Shown in pieces: positions 6,259-12,580 of a stretch of DNA of 13,548 nucleotides. Under the pieces are notes generated by a model. The model was not told the origin of the DNA, made no database searches, and was given only the letters and a program-made list of their open reading frames with translations. Source of the DNA: QNYQ01 sp964542985 (lineage in GTDB: Archaea; Thermoproteota; Thermoprotei_A; Sulfolobales; Pyrodictiaceae); assembly GCA_964542985.1 (NCBI GenBank), contig CAZIWH010000047.1, forward strand, positions 1-13,548. The letters are read 5' to 3'. The position numbers and the translations under genes are program-made. Position 1 is the first letter of the stretch. Each line of letters opens with the position of its first letter.

Positions 6259-7443
6259 TCAGCCACGAAGGCGGCGGGTGGCCTCGCTGGCTAACCTCCT
6301 CGTGGCCTCCTCGGGGCTTATCCTCTTGGTCGCCTCCACCTCCTCTACGACCCTCTTGGTGGCCTCTATGAGGTCGGGCCTCATCGTCTTCGCTGCGGCC
6401 TCGGCCGCCTTCTCCAGCCTCTTGGTGGCCTCGTCTAGGCGGCCCTGCAGGGCGAGCCTTCGAGCCTCCTCCATGTAGGCCGCGTAGAGGTAGGTGTTGT
6501 AGACCTCCCTGTTTATGCCGGAGAGGAACTCCTCCCTGCCCGTCGCGGGCCTCACCTTGTACTCGAATACGTGGCTCCTCTTCTCGCCGCCAGGCTCCTC
6601 GTAGCTTACCGTCACTGTCGCCACAGTGCCGTCATACTTGGCCGGTATCTCTACCTCGCCTATAACCTCCACAGCCTCCTCGGAGACCACTGGGAAGAAG
6701 ACGTGGAGCCCCTCGAAGCCTATTAGCCTAACCTTGCCAGCCACGGGCTCAACCGCTATTTCGAGGTTCCTCGCAGCCACCTTGCTCGCAGCTGTTTCCT
6801 CGAATACCCCTATCAGCTTCCCTATCTCTGCCTCCGATATGTGCACGAAGACTCCACCCGATATGTCGGCGAGAACGCTTAACACCTCCGCGTTGTAGTC
6901 CCTTCCGATGCCTATGAATACTCCCTTGTATCGTTCGGGCCACTGGAGCTTCCTATACTTCTCCGCATCAGTCACGTCAGTAGGCCTGCCGTCGGTGAGG
7001 AGTATCACGTACCCCGGCTCCCTGCTCCTCCTGGCTATCTCTAAGGCCGCCTTCAAAGCATTGTAGAGGGGCGTACCGTCAACTGGAACCAGAGAATCTA
7101 TGGTCCTCAGCAGCTCGTCCCTCCTCCCGCCTACCTCCCAATGCTCGGCCAATACCTCGTAGAAGGGGTAGAACCTGGTGCCGAACGCGATCAATGTGAC
7201 GTAGTTGCCCTCGGGAAGCGAAGAGACCATTTTCTTAGCAGCTTCCTTTGCGGCATCTATCTTGCCCTCGTTCTTCATCGAGCCACTGGTGTCTACCAAT
7301 ATAATGTAGTGTAGACCCCTCGCCTGCTCAACCCCCGCTGGCACAACGACGACACGGAACGCAGCCTTCACGGGCGAGGAGAAGCTGTACTTGTGGCTCT
7401 GCTCGAACTGCACTATGACTGCCAAGAGCTGTTCACCCTCCAC
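6259..7443 (-). CDS. arnB: von Willebrand factor A domain protein, ArnB-like
   Basis: In Sulfolobus acidocaldarius the vWA protein ArnB binds the FHA protein ArnA and, under phosphorylation control, represses archaellum expression. Here, numbering from the GTG at 7443 (394 residues), a beta-rich N-terminus leads into a vWA domain with a complete MIDAS site: DTSGS (51-55), T124 in DGTPLYNAL and D151 in LLTDGRPTD. A beta-sandwich-like segment follows (~225-300). The C-terminus is a charged helix with five EAT(K/R)R repeats (about 338-391). No signal peptide or membrane segment is seen, so it should be cytoplasmic. The start is uncertain: a GTG at 7527 would add 28 residues encoded across the likely promoter and is rejected, and a GTG at 7413 is possible. 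It is divergent from the zinc-ribbon/FHA gene. The family (vWA) is certain; ArnB orthology is likely but not proven. Confidence 0.88.
   Translation of the reverse strand: MEGEQLLAVIVQFEQSHKYSFSSPVKAAFRVVVVPAGVEQARGLHYIILVDTSGSMKNEGKIDAAKEAAKKMVSSLPEGNYVTLIAFGTRFYPFYEVLAEHWEVGGRRDELLRTIDSLVPVDGTPLYNALKAALEIARRSREPGYVILLTDGRPTDVTDAEKYRKLQWPERYKGVFIGIGRDYNAEVLSVLADISGGVFVHISEAEIGKLIGVFEETAASKVAARNLEIAVEPVAGKVRLIGFEGLHVFFPVVSEEAVEVIGEVEIPAKYDGTVATVTVSYEEPGGEKRSHVFEYKVRPATGREEFLSGINREVYNTYLYAAYMEEARRLALQGRLDEATKRLEKAAEAAAKTMRPDLIEATKRVVEEVEATKRISPEEATRRLASEATRRLRG
6271..6432 (-). repeat. five EAT(K/R)R repeats at the C-terminus of the ArnB-like protein
   Basis: The last ~55 residues contain EATKR three times, then EATRR twice, with start-to-start spacings of 22, 10, 9 and 8 residues. 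The five threonines fall at about residues 340, 362, 372, 381 and 389 (from the GTG at 7443), each followed by two basic residues. The DNA shows matching degenerate repeats of the type CTTGGTGGCCTC on the plus strand. Threonine is what FHA domains bind when phosphorylated, so this could be the docking tail for the FHA protein. That role is inference. Confidence 0.8.
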
Positions 7444-7500
7444 TACGCGAGAGGCACCCGAGGAGGGGTGATACCCTGCGCCTAATCTGGGCCGCGGCGG

Positions 7501-7508
7501 GTTTAAGC
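7501..7508. promoter_or_regulatory. shared TATA-like element between the ArnB-like and ArnA-like genes
   Basis: GTTTAAGC is the only AT-rich stretch in the ~100-base divergent interval 7444-7542, which is otherwise very GC-rich. It is nearly palindromic (TTTAA / TTAAA), so TBP could bind in either direction. It predicts starts near 7528 on the plus strand (15-base leader to the GTG at 7543) and near 7477 on the minus strand (~34-base leader to the GTG at 7443). Both distances are plausible. Confidence 0.5.
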
Positions 7509-7542
7509 CAAGCCACGGGGGAAACACCGTGGGTGCCCGAGC

Positions 7543-8130
7543 GTGCCTTGGAAATGCCCCGTCTGCGGCTATGTGAACGACGACGAGGCAGAGTTCTGCC
7601 TAAACTGCGGCGCTCCCAGGCCCAAGGCCGGCGGCCAGCAAGAGGCCGAGGCCCTCGCCGTGCCCCGGGAAGAGCCCGCGGAAGAAGCCACCGCTGCCGC
7701 TGGGGCCTCCGAGAGCAGAGCCGAGGCAGCTACGGAGGAGGCCACGGAGAAGGAGGAGAAGTCTGTAGAAGGAGAGAAGGGGGAGGCTGCTGCCGCCGGC
7801 AACCTGTACCTCGAGATAGTCGATACACCCGCTCACGAACTCATCGGGAAGAAGGTACCCCTCACGTTGAACACGTTCCCGAAGATAAGTATCGGGCGTA
7901 GCCTCGAGAACGTGATAGTCATACCCGATCCCACCGTGTCGAGGCACCACGCTGTGGTAGAGAAGAAGCCCGACGGCACAATAGTGATAAGGGATCTTGG
8001 AAGCACCAACGGCACCTACGTCTATGACGAGGAGACTGGCGTGTTCCGCAAGATAGAGGAGGAGCCGCTGCGCCCAGGGATGCTAATTAAGCTCGGTGAG
8101 AGAACAATCGTGCGCATTGTAGCGGAGTGA
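7543..8130 (+). CDS. arnA: zinc-ribbon and FHA domain protein, ArnA-like
   Basis: FHA domains bind phosphothreonine peptides; ArnA of Sulfolobus has the same zinc-finger plus FHA layout and partners with ArnB. This 195-residue protein has an N-terminal zinc ribbon (C5, C8, C19, C22 in PVCGY and LNCGA). A low-complexity linker of ~60 residues rich in Glu and Ala follows (about 28-86). The FHA domain (~88-193) has all key motifs: GRS at 118-120, SRHH at 133-136 and GSTNGT at 153-158. These contain the phosphate-contacting Arg and Ser and the Asn that reads the threonine. The GTG start at 7543 has GGGTG about eight bases upstream, and the ORF has no upstream alternative that fits the promoter. 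It is divergent from the vWA gene. No membrane segment is present. Domain calls are very secure; ArnA orthology is strongly suggested by domain layout and neighbour. Confidence 0.92.
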   Translation: MPWKCPVCGYVNDDEAEFCLNCGAPRPKAGGQQEAEALAVPREEPAEEATAAAGASESRAEAATEEATEKEEKSVEGEKGEAAAAGNLYLEIVDTPAHELIGKKVPLTLNTFPKISIGRSLENVIVIPDPTVSRHHAVVEKKPDGTIVIRDLGSTNGTYVYDEETGVFRKIEEEPLRPGMLIKLGERTIVRIVAE

Positions 8131-8140
8131 GGAGCCGGTC

Positions 8141-8150
8141 TCTTTTATTC
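8141..8150 (+). promoter_or_regulatory. TATA-like element of the tRNA-binding-domain gene
   Basis: TCTTTTATTC begins 10 bases after the FHA gene's stop. It could serve both as a T-rich terminator for the FHA transcript and as the TATA element for the next gene, predicting a start near 8172 and a ~20-base leader to the GTG at 8193. Confidence 0.45.
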
Positions 8151-8192
8151 CCGGCCTGCCCCTGCCGTCGGGCTCAACTATGGTGGAATGTT

Positions 8193-8894
8193 GTGAGCGA
8201 CACGAGGCGCGACTACCGCCTCCTCGTCGCCGAGCACGCCGTGCAGCTCCTTGAGCAGATAGTCCGGGCGAAGAGGCTGCCGGCGCCCCTCGACTGGCAC
8301 AGGGCTGGAGAGCTTGTACGTGAGGCGCGGGGGCTCGTGAAGAGGCTAAGGTTCAGCTTCATACCGCCAACAATGCTGGCCAGGAGCGAGGACGCGCTCC
8401 GCCTACGCGACGCCGCCAGAGGGATAGCCAGAGTGCTGCTGGACAAACGGTGGCTAGACGAGATGCGCTCCAACCCCCGTGCACGCCGCCCCCTAGCTGA
8501 GGCCAAGTACGCTATCCGCGTCCTCTACGGGCTACCCGCAAGGCTTGCACTCGGCGACGAGAACGACCCCCTCTACGCCGTCGACATAGAATGCGTCACT
8601 GTCTCAAGTGTGGAGAAGCACCCCCAGGCAAAGAACCTCTACGTTACACATGCGAGAGGCCGCCTAGGCTACACGATAGTCACCAACCTCCAGGACGTGA
8701 GGAGAGGAGACCTCCGCGCCGCCGCAATACTGCCCCCAGCCGAGTTCATAGGCGTCATCAGCGAGGCGATGTACTGCAGCCGGAGCCTCCGCGGCGTGGA
8801 AGACTGCGAGCCTGGCAAGAGGCCTCCAGCCATGCTGGTAGAGAAGGGCGAAGTGGCGCGCGTGGTCGGAGAGATAGCCTCGAGGATACACTAG
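8193..8894 (+). CDS. protein with C-terminal tRNA-binding (EMAP/CsaA-like OB-fold) domain
   Basis: The protein has 233 residues. The N-terminal ~120 residues are helical and Arg/Leu-rich and I do not recognise them. The C-terminal half (about 128-232) resembles the OB-fold tRNA-binding domain found in the C-terminus of MetRS, EMAPII and CsaA: VSSVEKHPQAKNLYVTHA, then YTIVTNLQDV, and an EFIGVISEAMYCS segment near the place of the usual LRGVESQGM motif. It may bind tRNA or another structured RNA, or act as a trans-acting tRNA aminoacylation or decay factor; the substrate cannot be read from sequence. The GTG at 8193 with GGTGG six bases upstream is the best start. An ORF extension back to 8127 overlaps the FHA stop and carries implausible Cys/Trp-rich residues. 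Its TAG interlocks with the convergent exporter gene's stop in CTAG. Confidence 0.72.
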   Translation: MSDTRRDYRLLVAEHAVQLLEQIVRAKRLPAPLDWHRAGELVREARGLVKRLRFSFIPPTMLARSEDALRLRDAARGIARVLLDKRWLDEMRSNPRARRPLAEAKYAIRVLYGLPARLALGDENDPLYAVDIECVTVSSVEKHPQAKNLYVTHARGRLGYTIVTNLQDVRRGDLRAAAILPPAEFIGVISEAMYCSRSLRGVEDCEPGKRPPAMLVEKGEVARVVGEIASRIH

Positions 8895-9616
8895 CGGCCG
8901 CGGAGGAGGAGCAGAACGGACATGGCGAAGTAGTAGGCCGATGCCAGTGTCCTTATAGACTTCTCCCTTGCCGCTACAAGCACCCTCGAGGCCAGCGTGG
9001 CCCCACTGAAGGTGCCCACGAGGAGGGGGATGGCGAGACCCCAGTCCACTGCCCCCTTAACAACGTAGCCCATCACGCCCACAGAGGCTGTTATACCCAC
9101 CATAAGCTTACTGGTAGCCACAGCGGTCTTCACGGGTAGTCCTAGCACAAACACCAGTATAGGCACCTTCACCACTCCCCCGCCGACGCCGAGCAGCGCC
9201 GAAACAACGCCGGCCGCGAAGCTAACTAGCCAGCCCACAGCCAGCTTCAAGGTAGACGAGGAAAGCCCTTGTCCGCCGGATACCGTGCCGCGGAGCCTCT
9301 CAAGCCAAAGGAACCCCGCGCCCGAGACGAGGAGCGCTGCTGCGAGAAGGAGGCGGAGCACCCTCTCCGAGATCATCCCGTGGAGCACCACACCCGCCAC
9401 GGCGCCAAGCCCTGAGCCCGTCTCCAGGAACACGGCGAGCTTCCAGTCTACCAGGCCGCGGCGGAATAGCGTTCTCAACCCTCCACCGCTTGTGCCGAGT
9501 ATCGCCACCAGGCTCGCCGGCGCCGCCCTGGAGACCGGGACGCCGAGCAGCGCCAGCACGGGAACCATTATAGCGCCGCCACCTATCCCTAACAAGGTTC
9601 CAACGAATCCCGCCAC
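8891..9616 (-). CDS. TauE/SafE family membrane permease (putative sulfite/organosulfonate exporter)
   Basis: Members of this family (formerly DUF81) export sulfite, sulfoacetate or related anions, or take up small organic acids. The protein shows the diagnostic internal duplication: GTLLGIGGGAIMVPVL near the N-terminus and SALLGVGGGVVKVPIL in the second half, each starting a repeat of about four membrane helices. From the GTG at 9616 it has 241 residues, close to the family norm but with a clipped first helix. In frame, 12 more codons lie upstream, from a stop at 9653-9655: ALLWTLSITVGF, which is just the missing half of helix one but has no ATG, GTG or TTG. A TATA-like element at 9671-9678 predicts transcription from about 9649, where an in-frame CTG sits. 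The true start may therefore be unusual. The substrate is unknown. Confidence 0.88.
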   Translation of the reverse strand: MAGFVGTLLGIGGGAIMVPVLALLGVPVSRAAPASLVAILGTSGGGLRTLFRRGLVDWKLAVFLETGSGLGAVAGVVLHGMISERVLRLLLAAALLVSGAGFLWLERLRGTVSGGQGLSSSTLKLAVGWLVSFAAGVVSALLGVGGGVVKVPILVFVLGLPVKTAVATSKLMVGITASVGVMGYVVKGAVDWGLAIPLLVGTFSGATLASRVLVAAREKSIRTLASAYYFAMSVLLLLRGR

Positions 9617-9670
9617 GAAACCTACTGTTATGCTAAGAGTCCATAGCAGGGCCTAAGCACCAAGAAGAAC

Positions 9671-9678
9671 CATAAAAC
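9671..9678 (-). promoter_or_regulatory. TATA-like element of the TauE/SafE gene
   Basis: The minus strand reads GGTTTTATG around this position, about 26 bases ahead of 9649. It lies just downstream of the GAPOR gene's stop, and a CCCTTTTC stretch at 9697-9703 may end the GAPOR transcript before it. Confidence 0.45.
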
Positions 9679-9703
9679 CGGGCCACCGCATCGTAGAAAA
9701 GGG

Positions 9704-11695
9704 TTAACGCGCCGAAGACCGAGCCCCGGCCCCCAGGAGCTCTAGAATCCTTCTATGGAAACGCTCCCACCACTCCCTCGCAGCATCGGGCTCCGAAGCA
9801 AGCCTCACTGCCCACTCCTGTGCCCCCATCTCAGCAGCAATGCCTGCCACCATGTCTATAGTCTTCCTGCTCTCCCAGGGCCTAGGCTCAGCACCTGCCC
9901 TCACCTGGTACTTGTATATCCCGGCTAACACCCGTCTTGCATGCCCCGCAAGGTCAACGTCTATGTTCCAAACGTCGCTGTACAGTCGGTGTAGCAGCTT
10001 TTCCAGCCAATGCCGGTGGAACCTGCAGAAGCCAGCATTGTCCACAAGGTACTCGTTAATGGCCCGGTGGTAAGCAGTCTCAGCCATAGCCTCTGGCTCG
10101 CTGAAACTGGGGCTATAGACTGTCCAGTAGCGCCCCAGCACGGGCATTGGGGCCACAACACCGGGGCTCCAGTAATAGTTCGGCGTCATGTAGCCCTTGT
10201 CGCCGAACGCTGCGTAGACGGCCACGTCGTGAAAGCCAGTGCGCCTCATGGCAACCCTGCCTGCATACCGCTCGTTGAGCGCCTGCGCCGCCGCCCTCAG
10301 ACCACGGGTGGCTATCAGCGTGAGCACCGCATTACCATGCTCAACCATGCCGCGGAGTATCTTCTCTGCAAGGCGGCTATTAACCCTGCTTGCCTTCACA
10401 GGATCCTCAACCACTGTGAAGGGATCGAAGATAGGCCTCTCCTCCAGCCCCAGGTCCTCGGGCCTCAGAAGCCCCCTCTCAATTAGGTCAAACAACCAGG
10501 CCACAACATGGCCAGCCTCTATAGCATCCAGCCCTAGTTCATCCACGAGTTCAACAAGCCTAGCCATCTCATCCGCACAGAAGACGCCTATAAAGGGCCC
10601 CATAGCGTTACTGGGCTCGTAGTCTAGCTTCTTGCCGCGCCACACCTTTTTACACGTCGCCGGGCAGGGCTCCCCACAAGTCCCCCACGGTCTCGGCCCC
10701 TTACCCTCGAATACTTCCCTCTGCACCGGCTCCCAGAGATGCCTTAGCACGGCCTCGACTAGAACACTACGCATAGTGAGGGAAAGGTAGACCGTGTTGT
10801 AGCCCAAGAAGGGGAGCAGCCAACGATAATGGACATAGTTTACGCCAAATGTGCCCCCGGTTCCGAGCCTGGGATCATAGCGGTACTTCACGGTAGCCGC
10901 CTTAACCGCCTCCACGTAGCCCTCTCCAAGGACGTCGCGGGCCGCCCTCTCGAACAATTCTCTATCCCGGAGCCTAGGGTTCTCCGCAGACGGGTCATAG
11001 TCGCCCCAGAACACTATCGCTGCCACGCCATGCGCTCTAAGCAGCACGCTCCCAGCTCCGCCGCGTGATGCAGAGTCAAACGCCGCCGGGTCGAGACCGC
11101 CGCCGGCGCGGACTCTTATGCTGAACAAACCGCCTGCAAGCGTTCTAGCTGCGGCAGGGCCAGTGACCAGCGCCCGCCCCCTACCGCCTCTAAACACCTC
11201 TGGGAACTTGTCCACGAGGAACCTTGTTAACGCCACTACGCCGCCGGCGCCGCCATAGCCGCGCCATATGTCCCAGAGTCTCTCCCAGCCAATCTCCCAG
11301 CTCCACGCCTCCTCGAAGCCCCGCCGCCCACCCTTAACCATGAGTACTACTGGCTCCTCGCTCCAACCCTCAACAACCACACCATGAAGCCCGGTCCCCA
11401 TGAACGCGTAGCCGGTGCCGCCCAAAGTGGATACATGGAAACCCCTGCTCACGGGGCTACGGAAAACCACAACCATGCGATGCGAGCCAAACAACACGCT
11501 CCCGGCAAACACGCCACGGCCTATAACCACCGCGTTCCGGGGAGAAAACACCGGCGCCTCGAAGCTGCGGTACCGAGACACATGCAGCTCCAAGCCATAG
11601 TCTATAGGTCCCAGAAGCTTGTCCCCAAGCTCCTCCTCTACGAGCCTAGTGGAGCCATTTGAAGCGTCAAAGAACAGGAAGCGGAGAACGCCCAT
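9704..11695 (-). CDS. gor: glyceraldehyde-3-phosphate:ferredoxin oxidoreductase (GAPOR), tungsten enzyme
   Basis: GAPOR oxidises glyceraldehyde-3-phosphate to 3-phosphoglycerate with ferredoxin as acceptor in the modified glycolysis of hyperthermophilic archaea, bypassing GAPDH/PGK without making ATP. It is a cytoplasmic member of the AOR family with a tungstopterin and one [4Fe-4S] cluster. From the ATG at 11695 it has 663 residues, close to the ~653 of Pyrococcus GAPOR. Shared landmarks, compared from memory, include IDYGLELH near the start, FAGSVLFGSHRMVVVFRSP, GGTFGVNY, the cluster motif TCGEPCPATCKK (C340, C344, C348) with the distant fourth ligand C557 in DNAGFCRFHR, the pterin motif DELGLDAIEAG, and GRYWTVY. 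An in-frame GTG at 11707 would add four residues. No membrane segments are seen. It is a single-gene unit. The GAPOR assignment, rather than general AOR, rests on these specific strings. Confidence 0.9.
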   Translation of the reverse strand: MGVLRFLFFDASNGSTRLVEEELGDKLLGPIDYGLELHVSRYRSFEAPVFSPRNAVVIGRGVFAGSVLFGSHRMVVVFRSPVSRGFHVSTLGGTGYAFMGTGLHGVVVEGWSEEPVVLMVKGGRRGFEEAWSWEIGWERLWDIWRGYGGAGGVVALTRFLVDKFPEVFRGGRGRALVTGPAAARTLAGGLFSIRVRAGGGLDPAAFDSASRGGAGSVLLRAHGVAAIVFWGDYDPSAENPRLRDRELFERAARDVLGEGYVEAVKAATVKYRYDPRLGTGGTFGVNYVHYRWLLPFLGYNTVYLSLTMRSVLVEAVLRHLWEPVQREVFEGKGPRPWGTCGEPCPATCKKVWRGKKLDYEPSNAMGPFIGVFCADEMARLVELVDELGLDAIEAGHVVAWLFDLIERGLLRPEDLGLEERPIFDPFTVVEDPVKASRVNSRLAEKILRGMVEHGNAVLTLIATRGLRAAAQALNERYAGRVAMRRTGFHDVAVYAAFGDKGYMTPNYYWSPGVVAPMPVLGRYWTVYSPSFSEPEAMAETAYHRAINEYLVDNAGFCRFHRHWLEKLLHRLYSDVWNIDVDLAGHARRVLAGIYKYQVRAGAEPRPWESRKTIDMVAGIAAEMGAQEWAVRLASEPDAAREWWERFHRRILELLGAGARSSAR

Positions 11696-11734
11696 CCCGG
11701 GTGGCACCCCTACAGCAGTACACCGGGCCGGGAG

Positions 11735-11746
11735 GCATTAACATCC
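11735..11746 (-). promoter_or_regulatory. TATA-like element of the GAPOR gene
   Basis: The minus strand reads GATGTTAATGCC, predicting transcription around 11713, so the GTG (11707) or ATG (11695) would have a very short leader. The interval 11708-11819 is divergent. For the CBS gene on the plus strand a weak CGTAAATC around 11770-11778 is the best candidate, and a small inverted repeat TAGCG-tat-CGCTA follows near 11788-11800. Confidence 0.35.
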
Positions 11747-11819
11747 CACCCCTACTACTCCAACGGCTCACGTAAATCCCCCGCACATAGCGTATCGCTA
11801 CAAGCCGGGTGAGTAAGGT

Positions 11820-12224
11820 ATGCCTATTCTACGTGCACGCGACCTCCTACGCGACACTAAGCCAATCTACGCCCATCCCGATGAAACGGTGCAACAAGCA
11901 GCCGAGAAAATGGCTGCCCACAACGTTGGCTCACTACCCGTTGTGGACGAAAACATGAAGATAATAGGCATGTTTACCGAACGCGACCTGACCCGCCTAG
12001 TAGCCGAGAAGAAGGAGAAGGCACTGAAGGAGAAACTAAGCGAAGTAATGACAAGGAAACTCATCCTAGCCTACCCGGATGACCCCTTACCCGAGCTGGC
12101 ATACAAGATGCTTGAACACGGGATAAGACACCTGCCAGTCGTAGACGAGCAAGGCCGCCTACTAGGCGTGGTGAGCATAAGAAGGATACTCCGCCACCTC
12201 CTCGCCGCCCAGGAGTGGCCCTAG
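11820..12224 (+). CDS. CBS domain-pair protein
   Basis: This 134-residue protein consists almost only of two CBS motifs forming one Bateman module, a sensor that typically binds adenine nucleotides or SAM. Motif one spans ~8-62 (TVQQAAEKMAAHNVGSLPVVD then IIGMFTERDL). Motif two spans ~74-128 (LPELAYKMLEHGIRHLPVVD then LLGVVSIRRIL). There is no catalytic or DNA-binding domain attached. The ATG at 11820 is preceded by GGTGAG at a good distance. Its stop lies two bases before the ATG of the MazG-like gene, so the two are co-transcribed and probably translationally coupled, which suggests a nucleotide-related role. Stand-alone CBS pairs are common in Crenarchaeota and seldom characterised. The ligand is unknown. 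Confidence 0.92.
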   Translation: MPILRARDLLRDTKPIYAHPDETVQQAAEKMAAHNVGSLPVVDENMKIIGMFTERDLTRLVAEKKEKALKEKLSEVMTRKLILAYPDDPLPELAYKMLEHGIRHLPVVDEQGRLLGVVSIRRILRHLLAAQEWP

Positions 12225-12226
12225 CC

Positions 12227-12541
12227 ATGCCCTGCTGGAAGCTCGTCCGCGACCGGATAGGAGAACAACTCGCAAAACAAGGAGACGCTTACATAGTACA
12301 GGCTAAGCCGGATGAACGCGAACCACTACTCCGCGCAAAGATAGTCGAAGAAGCAATGGAGCTAGCCGAGTCCAGCAGCCTAGAAGAGGCAGCAGATCTC
12401 CTCGAAGCCCTCCATGCATGGCTCCACGAGAAAGGCTACACCTGGAGCCAGCTAGAGGAGGAGAGACAAAGGAAGCTGAAAAAGAAAGGAGGATTCACCA
12501 AGGCCTACATAGCTATATGGCCCAACCGGCATACATGTTAA
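12227..12541 (+). CDS. MazG-like nucleoside triphosphate pyrophosphohydrolase (COG4997 type)
   Basis: This small all-alpha house-cleaning enzyme is expected to hydrolyse non-canonical or damaged NTPs to the monophosphate and pyrophosphate. It belongs to the MazG/HisE/dUTPase-like superfamily. From the ATG at 12227 it has 104 residues, beginning with the group's hallmark KLVRDRI. The metal-binding acids are in KIVEEAMELAE (E41, E42, E45) and SLEEAADLLEAL (E54 and D57). The Lys/Arg-rich C-terminus with GGFTKAY is also typical of this subgroup. AGGAG at 12211-12215, inside the end of the CBS gene, is the ribosome binding site. A GTG at 12215 would overlap it and is rejected. It forms a two-gene unit with the CBS protein. 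The actual substrate is not evident. Confidence 0.9.
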   Translation: MPCWKLVRDRIGEQLAKQGDAYIVQAKPDEREPLLRAKIVEEAMELAESSSLEEAADLLEALHAWLHEKGYTWSQLEEERQRKLKKKGGFTKAYIAIWPNRHTC

Positions 12542-12569
12542 CACATTTTAACACCTTTGCCCAGCCCCG

Positions 12570-12580
12570 AAGAATAAATC
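12570..12580 (-). terminator. T-rich 3' end of the pilin-like gene
   Basis: The minus strand reads GATTTATTCTT immediately at and after the stop codon, giving a T-rich stretch of the kind that ends archaeal transcripts. On the plus strand, ACACATTTTAACACC (12541-12555) could play the same role for the MazG-like gene. Confidence 0.35.
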
